Origin: Nonomuraea sp. NEAU-A123
GTDB lineage: Bacteria; Actinomycetota; Actinomycetes; Streptosporangiales; Streptosporangiaceae
DNA: 64,000 bases
Direction of reading: 5' to 3'
Assembly: GCF_018603905.1 (NCBI RefSeq)
Contig: NZ_JAHFZZ010000006.1
Coordinates: forward strand, 596,534-660,533
Within the stretch, counting starts at the first letter, position 1; each line of letters opens with the position of its first letter. Shown here one piece after another: positions 52,583 to 61,033 of this stretch. Below the pieces are notes generated by a model. That model worked only from the letters and a program-made list of their open reading frames with translations, was not told the DNA's origin and searched no databases. Both the position numbers and the translations under genes were made by a program.

Positions 52583-53938
52583 GTGAATTCGATCATTTCC
52601 CTCTTACTCGTCGCGGCGGTCGCCGCGCCCGGCGCGCCCGAGAAGGGTCGCTCGGAGCCGGTGGCGGACCCCGTCTACCCCGCCTACGGCAATCCCGCGA
52701 TCGACGTCCTCCACTACGGGCTGGAACTGGACTGGAAGCCGTCCAAGCGGCTGCTCACCGGTAAGGCCCGGCTCACCGTCAGAGCCGTCAAGGACATCGA
52801 CAAGATCGCGCTCGACTTCGGCCACGCGTTGCGGGTGGACGAGGTGACAGTCGCGGGGAAGCGGGTCAAGGCCCGGCATCCGGGTGACGACCTGGTGATC
52901 CCGCTGCGCTCCCCGGTGGCGGCGGACAAGCGGGTCGAGGTGGCCGTCCGCTATCACGGGACTCCCGAGCCCGTCCGCACGGGGCAGTACCGCTCCGACA
53001 CGAGCACGCTCGGGTTCCGCTCGGCGGGTGATGGGTCGGCGTGGGCGTTGCAGGAGCCGTACGGGGCCTTCACCTGGTTCCCCGTGAACGACCATCCGTC
53101 CGACGAGGCGCGTTACGACGTGGCGGTCACGGTGCCGCGCGGGTGGGCGGCCGTGGCGCACGGGCGGTACCAGGGCCGTAAGGGGAACACCTACCGCTGG
53201 CGTTCGACCGAGTCGGTGGCCAGCTACGTCACGCTGCTCACCATCGATCACTACGATCGCTTCACCGACAAGGGGCCGCGCGGGATCCCGATCACGTACT
53301 GGCTCCGCAAGGGCGACCAGTCGAAATACCTTCCCGTCGTACGGCAGACGCCGGCGATCCTGCGCTGGCTGGAGAAGCGGCTGGGACCGTACCCCTTCTC
53401 CAGCGCGGGTGTGGTCGTCACCAGCGACTCGGGGATGGAGACCCAGCAGATGGTGACGCTGGCCCCCGAGTTCCTCACGCCCAACGTGGTGGCCCACGAG
53501 ATGGCGCACCAGTGGTTCGGTGACGCGGTCACGCCCCGGACCTGGCGGGACGTGTGGCTGAACGAGGGCTTCGCGATGTACTTCGAGTGGCAGTGGGCCT
53601 CCGACCACGGGTCCAAGAAGCTGGCGAGCTATCTCAGCGACGCTCGGGAACTCGACGGGGGGTTGCGCAGGCAGGCGGGGCCGCCCGGGCACTACAAGTC
53701 GGACATGTTCGGGGCGAGCAACGTGTATTACGCTCCCGCGCTGATGCTGCACGAGATCCGCAAGCAGCTCGGGGACAAGCGGTTCTTCGCGACGCTGCGA
53801 GCGTGGGTGCAGGAGCACAAGGGGACCACGCAGGACCGGGCGTCGTTCGTGTCGTGGCTGAACGATCGGACAGGGCAGGATTTCACCGCCCTGATCGACG
53901 ACTGGCTCGACTCGCCGACGACGCCGACGACGTCGTAA
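52583..53938 (+). CDS. Secreted M1 family metallopeptidase
   Basis: A 451-residue exported M1 peptidase. The N-terminus is a signal peptide (SIISLLLVAAVAAPGAP). The M1 beta-domain is followed by the catalytic domain with GMETQQMVTLAPEF (exopeptidase-like motif), HEMAHQWFGDAV and WLNEGFAMYFEW holding the third zinc ligand Glu. It lacks the long C-terminal domain of PepN, as in short secreted M1 enzymes. It should digest peptides outside the cell. GTG at 52583 is the start. Confidence 0.9.
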   Translation: MNSIISLLLVAAVAAPGAPEKGRSEPVADPVYPAYGNPAIDVLHYGLELDWKPSKRLLTGKARLTVRAVKDIDKIALDFGHALRVDEVTVAGKRVKARHPGDDLVIPLRSPVAADKRVEVAVRYHGTPEPVRTGQYRSDTSTLGFRSAGDGSAWALQEPYGAFTWFPVNDHPSDEARYDVAVTVPRGWAAVAHGRYQGRKGNTYRWRSTESVASYVTLLTIDHYDRFTDKGPRGIPITYWLRKGDQSKYLPVVRQTPAILRWLEKRLGPYPFSSAGVVVTSDSGMETQQMVTLAPEFLTPNVVAHEMAHQWFGDAVTPRTWRDVWLNEGFAMYFEWQWASDHGSKKLASYLSDARELDGGLRRQAGPPGHYKSDMFGASNVYYAPALMLHEIRKQLGDKRFFATLRAWVQEHKGTTQDRASFVSWLNDRTGQDFTALIDDWLDSPTTPTTS

Positions 53939-53942
53939 GGGG

Positions 53943-54782
53943 CTAGCCCATGAGCCGCCGCACCCGCACGTGCACGTGCGGGTGGGTGGCCATCAGGCGG
54001 CCCTTCTTCGTACGGCCGGCCACCAACCCCAACGCCGGCACCCCGCGCCGCAGGTCCGTCAGGGGGATGCCGTCCTCCTCGTGCACCTTGAGCAGCGCCG
54101 AGGCGAGCAGGCCCGGCTGGCCGAGCAGGTCGGCGGCGGCGCGGTCGGCGGCCAGTTCCCTGGAGCGGCTGAGCCAGCGCAGCGGCAGGTGCGCGAGGAA
54201 GCTGGCCAGCCCCGCGGCGGCACCGCCCACCAGCATCGCCAGCCCGATGAACAGCCCGAAGGGGAATTCCTCGAAGAACAACCCCGGAGCCTGCACCGCG
54301 ACCCGCCCGGTGCCCTTGGCGAAGGCCGCCAGCGCGATCGCGAACGAGCTCGCCAGCGTCATCACCGCCACGTCCTGGTGCCTGATGTGCGCGATCTCGT
54401 GCGCGAGCACCGCGGTCAGCTCACCGGGCTCCAGGCGGGCGCGCAGCCCCTCGGTGACGATGATCGTCGAGCTGCGCCGTGACCGGCCGACCGTGTAGGC
54501 GTTCGGGGCCGGCGACGGGCTGATCGCCAGCCGCGGCTTGGCCACATCGCTCAAGGCGCAGAGCCGATCGAGTACGGCGTGCAGCTCCGGCTCCTGCTCG
54601 GCCGTGACGTACCGGGCCCTGGTCATCCGCCGCGCCATGGCCTCAGTGGACCACCACTGCACGAGCAGGACGAGGACGGCTCCGAGGGCGACGTACAGGA
54701 CGGGAACCGCCATCAGCACGAGACCGGCCAGAACAGCCGAGTAGATGGCCACCAGCAGGGCCATAGGGATGAGCATGCGCAC
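53943..54782 (-). CDS. M48 family membrane metalloprotease (HtpX-like)
   Basis: A 279-residue membrane protease. Two N-terminal helices (IPMALLVAIYSAVLAGLVLM, VLYVALGAVLVLLVQWW), then ISPSPAPNAYTVGRSRRSS, the zinc motif AVLAHEIAHIRHQD, and two further helices; the third ligand Glu is in SRELAADRAAADLL. HtpX-like proteases degrade damaged membrane proteins. It converges with the secreted M1 gene, with five bases between stops. Confidence 0.88.
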   Translation of the reverse strand: MRMLIPMALLVAIYSAVLAGLVLMAVPVLYVALGAVLVLLVQWWSTEAMARRMTRARYVTAEQEPELHAVLDRLCALSDVAKPRLAISPSPAPNAYTVGRSRRSSTIIVTEGLRARLEPGELTAVLAHEIAHIRHQDVAVMTLASSFAIALAAFAKGTGRVAVQAPGLFFEEFPFGLFIGLAMLVGGAAAGLASFLAHLPLRWLSRSRELAADRAAADLLGQPGLLASALLKVHEEDGIPLTDLRRGVPALGLVAGRTKKGRLMATHPHVHVRVRRLMG

Positions 54783-54922
54783 CTTCGGAACCTCCAGCCG
54801 ACGACGACGGGCCGGAAGGTCTCCCTCGCCACACAGGGCCCGCCTGACCGGGCCGAGAGGGCCGTCATGACGATCAGGCGTGTTCGGAGGTACTCCCCTT
54901 CACTTCAAGAAAGGGTAATAAA

Positions 54923-55399
54923 TCAGGCCTCGGTACGGAAGAGGGCCCACACGGCTTTGCCACCCCGAGCCAGCGGGTCCCAGCCCCAGCATTGGCTGTA
55001 GGTTTCGACGATGTAAAGGCCACGACCATTCTCGGAGATGAAGTCGGGCTCCTTGGGGGTGGGGATCTCGTCGCTCGGGTCGGCCACGGCCAGCAGCACG
55101 TGGGGGACGACCCGCATCAGCAACAGTTGGATCTCCCGCCGGCCTCTGGCGTACATCGCGTATCTGACCGCGTTCGTGACCAGTTCCGACACGACCAGCG
55201 CGGCGTCATCGCCCAGCTCCGGCAGACCCCACCCGCGTAACGTGGAGCGTGTCACGTCCCTGGCTGTCTTCACCGAGTCGGCCTGGAAGGGCAGCGGACA
55301 CGAGGTCGTGTACGGCTTCCCGGCGCTCAACAGGCTGTCGAACCCCACTTCACGGGTGATCTGCAGGCAGTCGGCAGTGGCCAATGGGTCCTCCACCAT
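54923..55399 (-). CDS. Anti-sigma-like ATP-binding protein (HATPase_c, RsbW family)
   Basis: A 158-residue GHKL-type ATPase-fold protein. The N-box ELVTNAVRYA, G1 region AVADPSDEIPTP and G2 box ENGRGLYIVE are seen. Actinomycetes have many such proteins next to DUF5753 HTH regulators. It may bind a sigma or anti-sigma partner; no kinase domain for histidine is present. It is divergent from the DUF5753 regulator gene across a 233-base gap. Confidence 0.85.
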   Translation of the reverse strand: MVEDPLATADCLQITREVGFDSLLSAGKPYTTSCPLPFQADSVKTARDVTRSTLRGWGLPELGDDAALVVSELVTNAVRYAMYARGRREIQLLLMRVVPHVLLAVADPSDEIPTPKEPDFISENGRGLYIVETYSQCWGWDPLARGGKAVWALFRTEA

Positions 55400-55432
55400 C
55401 CCGCCGATACCTCCCGATTGCTATTGGGTTCG

Positions 55433-55454
55433 TGCATGTTTGGCCCAATATGCA
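55433..55454. promoter_or_regulatory. 22-bp inverted repeat in the divergent promoter
   Basis: TGCATGTTTGGCCCAATATGCA is an inverted repeat with most positions matching. It lies 34 bases before the anti-sigma-like gene start. Confidence 0.4.
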
Positions 55455-55499
55455 CTAGGCCATCATGGGACACGACTCCCGGTCGCTGCAAGACCCAAA

Positions 55500-55509
55500 T
55501 GCACGTGCA
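55500..55509. promoter_or_regulatory. TGCACGTGCA palindrome
   Basis: A perfect 10-base palindrome followed by related ATGTGCAATGTGCA steps, in the same divergent gap. Together with 55433-55454 it may be the binding region of the adjacent XRE regulator. Confidence 0.35.
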
Positions 55510-55632
55510 TGTGCAATGTGCAGCCGCATGGGCGGTTACCGGTAGGGGTATCCAAATCGGACACCAGGTTGAGACCTTGTCATACGCGGCAATGTGGTGT
55601 CACTGTGTGTGCGGACCTTGATAGGAGGCAGA

Positions 55633-56499
55633 GTGACGCAGAACCAGCCGGGTTCCGGCCCTACGGCGCTGCGCATCCTCCTGGGCTCCCAGCTGCGCAG
55701 GCTCAGGGAGGGGAAAGGCGTTACTCGCGAGGAGGCGGGCCACCTCATCAGGGGGTCCGAATCCAAGATCAGCCGCATGGAGCTGGGTCGCGTCGGCTTC
55801 AAGGAGCGCGACGTGGCCGATTTGCTGACTCTTTACGGAGTTGTGGACAACCAGGCACGCGCAGCCGTACTCGATCTGGTGGCCACGGCGAACGAGCCCG
55901 GTTGGTGGCACCGGTTCAACGACATCCTGCCCACGTGGTTCCAGGCGTACGTCGGCCTCGAGGAGGCCGCGGCCAGGATCAGGACCTACGAGGTTCAGTT
56001 CGTCCCCGGCTTGTTACAGACCAAGGAATACGCCCGGGCGGTGGTCACCGCGGGCTCGGCCGGCATCAGCGCGGAGGAGATCGCCCGCCGGGTGGATCTC
56101 CGGCTCGAACGCCAGCGCATGTTCGACAGGCCCGACGGCCCGGTCTTCTGGGCGGTCATCGACGAGGCCGCGCTGCGCCGCCCCATCGGCGGCGCCGAGG
56201 TGATGCGGGCTCAGCTCGAACACCTCATCGACCTGATGCGCCAGCCCAACATCACCATCCAGGTCATGCCGTTCAGTTTCGGCGGCCACAGTGCCGAGGG
56301 CGGCGCGTTCACCGTCCTGCGCTTCCCCGATCACGACCTGCCGGACGTGGTGTACGTCGAGCAGCTCGCCAGCGCTCTCTACCTGGACAAACGCGAGGAC
56401 GTCGACCGCTACACCGAGGTGATGGAGCGACTCTGCGCCGTCAGCACCACGCCCGATGAGACCGTCGAGCTCTTGCGGGTGATCGCCGAGGAGTTCTGA
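55633..56499 (+). CDS. XRE-type regulator with DUF5753 domain
   Basis: A 288-residue regulator: HTH in residues 10-65 (LGSQLRRLREGKGVTREEAG, then SKISRMELGR) and a DUF5753 domain (YEVQFVPGLLQTKEYARAVV, FWAVIDEAALRRPIGG, ITIQVMPFSFGGH, VYVEQLASALYLDK). These proteins usually precede a DUF397 gene; none follows here. AGGAGG lies 4 bases before GTG 55633, the chosen start. Confidence 0.9.
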   Translation: MTQNQPGSGPTALRILLGSQLRRLREGKGVTREEAGHLIRGSESKISRMELGRVGFKERDVADLLTLYGVVDNQARAAVLDLVATANEPGWWHRFNDILPTWFQAYVGLEEAAARIRTYEVQFVPGLLQTKEYARAVVTAGSAGISAEEIARRVDLRLERQRMFDRPDGPVFWAVIDEAALRRPIGGAEVMRAQLEHLIDLMRQPNITIQVMPFSFGGHSAEGGAFTVLRFPDHDLPDVVYVEQLASALYLDKREDVDRYTEVMERLCAVSTTPDETVELLRVIAEEF

Positions 56500-56669
56500 C
56501 GGGTCGTCCCGTCGTCGTTGGGTACGCATCTACCCTAGACTGGCGAACGGCGCTTGGATCCCGCCAAGGCGGAGCATGCCCAGCGCCGCTCATGTGGGCG
56601 CGGCGCGTGAGCCGTACCAAAAATGGACGCGCCCGCGATCACTCGAAGCTTGATCAAGGAGACCACCCC

Positions 56670-58052
56670 GTGAAGACCGCTGTCGAGGAGCTCAGCCCGA
56701 CCAGGGTGAAGCTCACTGTCGAGGTGCCGTTCGAAGAGCTGCGCCCGAGCCTGGATGCGGCGTACAAGAAGGTCGCGCAGCAGGTGCGCGTCCCCGGGTT
56801 CCGCCCTGGCAAGGTTCCGGCCCGCATCATCGAGCAGCGCTTCGGCCGCGCGGTGGTGCTGGAGGAGACCCTTAACGACGCGGTGCCCAAGCTGTACGGC
56901 CAGGCCGTCGACGAGGTCGACGTCTTCCCGGTCAGCCAGCCCGACATCGAAATCACCAAGATCGAGGACGGCGAGCAGGTCGAGTTCACCGCCGAGGTGG
57001 ACGTCCGGCCCAACTTCGACGTCCCCGACTACGCGGGCGCCGAGGTCACCGTCGACTCCGCCGAGGTCGCCGACGAGGACATCGACAGCCAGCTCGACGC
57101 GCTGCGCCAGCGCTTCGCCACGCTGACCGGTGTCGAGCGCGCCGCGGCCGCCGGCGACTTCGTCGTGATGGACCTGCGCGCCGAGATCGACGGCGCCAAC
57201 ATCGAGGAGCAGCAGGCCAACGAGGTCTCCTACGAGGTCGGTGCCGGCTCCGTGCTGCAGGGCCTCGACGACGCGCTCGTGGGCATGTCCGCGGGCGAGG
57301 AGAAGAGCTTCAAGACCGAGCTGGTCGGCGGTGAGAACGCCGGTGAGGAAGCCGACGTCATCATCTCCGTCAAGACGGTCAAGGAGAAGGTCCTGCCCGA
57401 GCTCGACGACGAGTTCGCCCAGTTGGCGAGCGAGTTCGACACGCTCGGCGAGCTGAAGGACAGCATCCGCGAGCAGGCCCGCCGCAACAAGCTGGTGGAC
57501 CAGGTCGTCCAGGCCCGTGAGAAGGCCCTCGACTCGCTGCTCGACAAGATCGAGATGCCGATCCCCGACAGCGCGCTCAAGGCCGAGGTCGACGCTCGCA
57601 AGCACAACCTCGAGCACCAGATCGCCGAGAGCGGGCTGAGCCGCGACGCCTTCTTCCGCCTCTACCAGACGACCGAGGAGGAGCGCTTCGCCGAGTTCGA
57701 CAGCAGCTCCGCCAAGGCCATCAAGGTCGGGTTCGTCCTTGACAAGATCGTCAAGAGCGAGGAGCTGGGCGTCTCCGAGCAGGAGCTGACCAACTTCGTC
57801 GTCCGCCGGGCCATGGAGATGGGCGTCCAGCCCAACCAGCTGGCCCAGCACCTGGCCGACAACGACCAGCTCACGCTGGCCATGGTCGAGATCGTCCGTG
57901 ACAAGGCCAAGTCCGTCGTCGGTGACGCCGCCAAGGTGGTCGACTCCGAGGGCAACGAGGTGGACCTCAAGGCCATCTACACCGAGCTCAACGGCGCGGA
58001 GGCCGAAGAGGAGCCCGCCGACGAGTCGGCTGAGGAGAAGGCCGACGCCTAG
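56670..58052 (+). CDS. tig: Trigger factor
   Basis: A 460-residue ribosome-bound chaperone and prolyl isomerase. The ribosome-docking signature is VPGFRPGKVPARIIEQRFG in the N-terminal domain; the FKBP-type domain (GDFVVMDLRAEIDG) and the long helical C-terminal domain follow. The tail is rich in Glu/Ala. GTG at 56670 is right for the conserved start KTAVEELSPTRVKL, with AAGGAG 8 bases upstream. A strong terminator follows, and clpP1 begins 174 bases later. Confidence 0.96.
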   Translation: MKTAVEELSPTRVKLTVEVPFEELRPSLDAAYKKVAQQVRVPGFRPGKVPARIIEQRFGRAVVLEETLNDAVPKLYGQAVDEVDVFPVSQPDIEITKIEDGEQVEFTAEVDVRPNFDVPDYAGAEVTVDSAEVADEDIDSQLDALRQRFATLTGVERAAAAGDFVVMDLRAEIDGANIEEQQANEVSYEVGAGSVLQGLDDALVGMSAGEEKSFKTELVGGENAGEEADVIISVKTVKEKVLPELDDEFAQLASEFDTLGELKDSIREQARRNKLVDQVVQAREKALDSLLDKIEMPIPDSALKAEVDARKHNLEHQIAESGLSRDAFFRLYQTTEEERFAEFDSSSAKAIKVGFVLDKIVKSEELGVSEQELTNFVVRRAMEMGVQPNQLAQHLADNDQLTLAMVEIVRDKAKSVVGDAAKVVDSEGNEVDLKAIYTELNGAEAEEEPADESAEEKADA

Positions 58053-58068
58053 CCCCAGAAACGGCGCC

Positions 58069-58098
58069 AAGCCCCCGATCCGGATGGTTCGGGGGCTT
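58069..58098 (+). terminator. Terminator after tig
   Basis: A perfect 10-bp stem (58069-58078 with 58089-58098) with a 10-base loop, 16 bases past the stop. Confidence 0.8.
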
Positions 58099-58121
58099 CG
58101 CACTGCTCTGGACGCCCTTAC

Positions 58122-58139
58122 CTGCGCCGTCAGCGAACA
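58122..58139. promoter_or_regulatory. ClgR-like operator upstream of clpP1
   Basis: Read on the minus strand, TGTTCGCTGACGGCGCAG fits the published Corynebacterium ClgR consensus (WNNWCGCYNANRGCGWWS, from memory) at all but one position. ClgR activates clp genes in several actinobacteria. The site lies 88 bases before the clpP1 start, in a proper place for an activator. Confidence 0.6.
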
Positions 58140-58226
58140 GTAGGCAGACGGGGCATGACCTGTGTGCCCCGCGCGTTAGGGTCACAGGCAAAGCCAATCG
58201 ATTACGACGCATCGGAAGGTGACGCT

Positions 58227-58859
58227 GTGACCAGCCCGCCGACCTTCTATCAGCCTGAGTCGCGAGGCCGTGAGAACGGCTCGTCCTTCCGGCTTGAGGA
58301 CCAGCTTTACCAGCGCCTGCTGCGTGAGCGCATCATCGTGCTCGGGCAGGAGGTGAACGACGAGATCGCTAACCGGATCTGTGCCGAGCTGTTGCTCCTC
58401 GCGGCCGACGATCCGGACCGTGACATCTGGCTGTACATCAACTCGCCTGGCGGGTCGGTGACGGCCGGCATGGCCATCTACGACATGATGGAATACGTGC
58501 CCAACGACGTGGCCACGGTCGCCATGGGGCTGGCCGCCTCCATGGGGCAGTTCCTGCTGTCGGCGGGTGAGAGAGGCAAGCGCTACGCGCTGCCACACGC
58601 GCGCATCATGATGCACCAGCCGTCCGGCGGCATCGGTGGCACCGCCGCCGACATCGCCATCCAGGCGGAGCAGATGCTCTACGTGAAGAAGACCCTGGCC
58701 GAGCGGATCGCGCATCACACGGGTCAGTCGCTCGACCAGGTCGAGGCCGACTCCGATCGAGACCGTTGGTTCACGGCCGAAGAGGCCAAGGACTACGGCT
58801 TCATCGACCACGTCGTGCGCAGCGCGAGGCAGGTGCCCTCGCAGGGCGCCGTGTCCTAG
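58227..58859 (+). CDS. clpP1: ATP-dependent Clp protease proteolytic subunit 1
   Basis: A 210-residue ClpP. The catalytic triad is Ser105 (GLAASMGQFLL), His130 (ARIMMHQPSGG) and Asp179 (DSDRDRWF). Actinobacterial ClpP1 and ClpP2 form a mixed tetradecamer that works with ClpX or ClpC. GTG at 58227 is chosen, with GGAAGGTGA upstream. clpP2 follows after ten bases, so the two are one operon, probably under ClgR. Confidence 0.95.
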   Translation: MTSPPTFYQPESRGRENGSSFRLEDQLYQRLLRERIIVLGQEVNDEIANRICAELLLLAADDPDRDIWLYINSPGGSVTAGMAIYDMMEYVPNDVATVAMGLAASMGQFLLSAGERGKRYALPHARIMMHQPSGGIGGTAADIAIQAEQMLYVKKTLAERIAHHTGQSLDQVEADSDRDRWFTAEEAKDYGFIDHVVRSARQVPSQGAVS

Positions 58860-58869
58860 GGGAGTTGAA

Positions 58870-59493
58870 TTGAACATCGAAAGCCGGTACGTTCTCCCCT
58901 CCTTCGTCGAACGCACGTCCTATGGCGTGAAGGAGATGAATCCGTACAACAAGCTCTTCGAGGACCGCATCATCTTCCTTGGAGTGCAGATCGACGACGC
59001 GTCGGCCAACGACGTGATGGCCCAGCTGCTGACGCTGGAGTCGCTCGACCCCGACCGTGACATCAGCATCTACATCAACTCGCCGGGCGGTTCCTTCACC
59101 GCCATGACGGCGATCTACGACACGATGCAGTTCGTCCGGCCGGAGATCCAGACCGTCTGCCTGGGCCAGGCCGCCTCCGCCGCGGCCGTGCTGCTGGCCG
59201 GTGGCACCCCGGGCAAGCGGTTCGCGCTTCCCAACGCCAGGGTGCTCATCCACCAGCCCTCCACCGAGGGTGGCGGCCAGGGAAGCGACATCGAGATTCA
59301 GGCCCGCGAGATCCTTCGCATGCGCTCCCTCCTGGAGGAGATCGTGGCGAAGCACTCCGGAAAGCGCCCTGCGGAAGTCCGAAAGGACATCGAACGCGAC
59401 AAAATTCTCAACGCGGACGAGGCAAAGGCGTATGGTCTGATCGACGACATCATCCCGTCGAGGAAGAAACGAGCTCAGGCCGTCGCTTCCTGA
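58870..59493 (+). CDS. clpP2: ATP-dependent Clp protease proteolytic subunit 2
   Basis: A 207-residue ClpP with triad Ser103 (GQAASAAAVLL), His128 (ARVLIHQPS) and Asp177 (IERDKIL). The start is TTG at 58870, with GGGGAG upstream. It pairs with ClpP1, ten bases upstream, in the heteromeric protease. A hairpin terminator follows the stop. Confidence 0.95.
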   Translation: MNIESRYVLPSFVERTSYGVKEMNPYNKLFEDRIIFLGVQIDDASANDVMAQLLTLESLDPDRDISIYINSPGGSFTAMTAIYDTMQFVRPEIQTVCLGQAASAAAVLLAGGTPGKRFALPNARVLIHQPSTEGGGQGSDIEIQAREILRMRSLLEEIVAKHSGKRPAEVRKDIERDKILNADEAKAYGLIDDIIPSRKKRAQAVAS

Positions 59494-59503
59494 TGAGATG
59501 TGA

Positions 59504-59542
59504 CGCACCGGAGCGCTGCCCAATAGGGCACGTTCCGGTGCG
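59504..59542 (+). terminator. Terminator after clpP2
   Basis: Outer arms CGCACCGGA (59504-59512) and TCCGGTGCG (59534-59542) with an inner TGCCC/GGGCA stem, ten bases past clpP2. Confidence 0.75.
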
Positions 59543-59667
59543 ACTCGCCGCCAGGGGGCTCACTGAGGGCCCAGAAGACGGTAACGTCGAAACCTGAGCG
59601 GTTCGGACCCGGTCCGGTAGATACGGATCGCGGGAGCAGGGCGGTCCCACGCAAAGGAGTATCTGGG

Positions 59668-60951
59668 GTGGCACGCATCGGCGACGGGGGAGACCTGCTG
59701 AAGTGCTCTTTCTGCGGGAAGAGCCAGAAGCAAGTCAAGAAGCTCATTGCCGGTCCAGGCGTCTACATCTGCGATGAGTGCATCGATCTCTGCAACGAGA
59801 TCATCGAGGAGGAGCTCTCCGAGTCCTCTGAGCTCAAGTGGGACAACCTGCCCAAGCCGAGGGAGATCTACGAGTTCCTCGACGCCTATGTCATCGGTCA
59901 GGACAAGGCGAAGAAGGCGCTCTCGGTGGCGGTCTACAACCACTACAAGCGGGTGCAGTCCGGCGACCGAGGTAGAGACGACGGTCTGGAGCTGTCCAAG
60001 AGCAACATCCTGCTGCTGGGCCCCACGGGCTCGGGCAAGACACTGCTCGCGCAGACGCTGGCGAAGATGCTCAACGTGCCCTTCGCCATCGCGGACGCCA
60101 CGGCGCTCACCGAGGCCGGATACGTCGGCGAGGACGTCGAGAACATCCTCCTCAAGCTCATCCAGGCCGCTGACTACGACGTCAAGAAGGCCGAGACCGG
60201 CATCATCTACATCGACGAGGTCGACAAGATCGCTCGAAAGAGCGAAAACCCGTCGATCACGCGTGACGTCTCCGGTGAGGGCGTCCAGCAGGCGCTGCTC
60301 AAGATCCTGGAGGGCACGACCGCGAGTGTGCCGCCGCAGGGCGGGCGCAAGCACCCCCACCAGGAGTTCATCCAGATCGACACGACGAACGTGCTGTTCA
60401 TCTGTGGCGGCGCCTTCGCCGGTCTGGAAAAGATCATCGAGTCGCGCATCGGCAAGAAGGGCATCGGCTTCAACGCCATCATCCGCTCGAAGGAAGAGGT
60501 CGACATGGCCGACATCTTCGGCGATGTGATGCCCGAGGACCTGCTGAAGTTCGGCATGATCCCCGAATTCGTCGGTCGTCTGCCGGTCATCACCTCGGTG
60601 CACAACCTCGACCGGGAGGCGCTCATCCAGATCCTCACCGAGCCCCGCAACGCGCTGGTCAAGCAATACCGCAAGCTGCTGGAGCTCGACGGCGTGGAGC
60701 TGGAGTTCACCGACGGCGCGCTCGAGGCCATCGCCGACCAGGCGATCCTGCGCGGCACCGGCGCCCGCGGTCTGCGCGCCATCCTCGAAGAGGTGCTCCA
60801 GTCGGTGATGTACGAGGTGCCGTCGCGCCAGGACGTCGCACGCGTGGTCATCACCCGCGAGTCGGTGCTCGAACACGCCATCCCGACGCTCGTACCCCGC
60901 GACCAGCTCGCCGCCAAGCAGCAGCGCACGCCGCGGGAAAAGTCCGCCTGA
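59668..60951 (+). CDS. clpX: ATP-dependent Clp protease ATP-binding subunit ClpX
   Basis: A 427-residue AAA+ unfoldase feeding ClpP. The N-terminal zinc finger has Cys13, Cys16, Cys35 and Cys38. Walker A is GPTGSGKT (118-125), Walker B IIYIDEVDKI, the RKH-like and pore motifs and sensor elements (GTGARGLRAILEE) follow. GTG at 59668 with AAAGGAG upstream. It has its own promoter region after the clpP2 terminator. Confidence 0.97.
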   Translation: MARIGDGGDLLKCSFCGKSQKQVKKLIAGPGVYICDECIDLCNEIIEEELSESSELKWDNLPKPREIYEFLDAYVIGQDKAKKALSVAVYNHYKRVQSGDRGRDDGLELSKSNILLLGPTGSGKTLLAQTLAKMLNVPFAIADATALTEAGYVGEDVENILLKLIQAADYDVKKAETGIIYIDEVDKIARKSENPSITRDVSGEGVQQALLKILEGTTASVPPQGGRKHPHQEFIQIDTTNVLFICGGAFAGLEKIIESRIGKKGIGFNAIIRSKEEVDMADIFGDVMPEDLLKFGMIPEFVGRLPVITSVHNLDREALIQILTEPRNALVKQYRKLLELDGVELEFTDGALEAIADQAILRGTGARGLRAILEEVLQSVMYEVPSRQDVARVVITRESVLEHAIPTLVPRDQLAAKQQRTPREKSA

Positions 60952-60969
60952 TCCTTCCCCTTCGGCAAG

Positions 60970-60998
60970 CGCCCCGCGGAGACAAACTCCCTGGGGCG
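60970..60998 (+). terminator. Terminator between clpX and valS
   Basis: CGCCCC/GGGGCG outer and GGAG/CTCC inner pairs around ACAAA, followed by TTTCGCTTT. Confidence 0.75.
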
Positions 60999-61033
60999 TT
61001 TCGCTTTCCACCACCTCCCTAGAATTGGTCACT

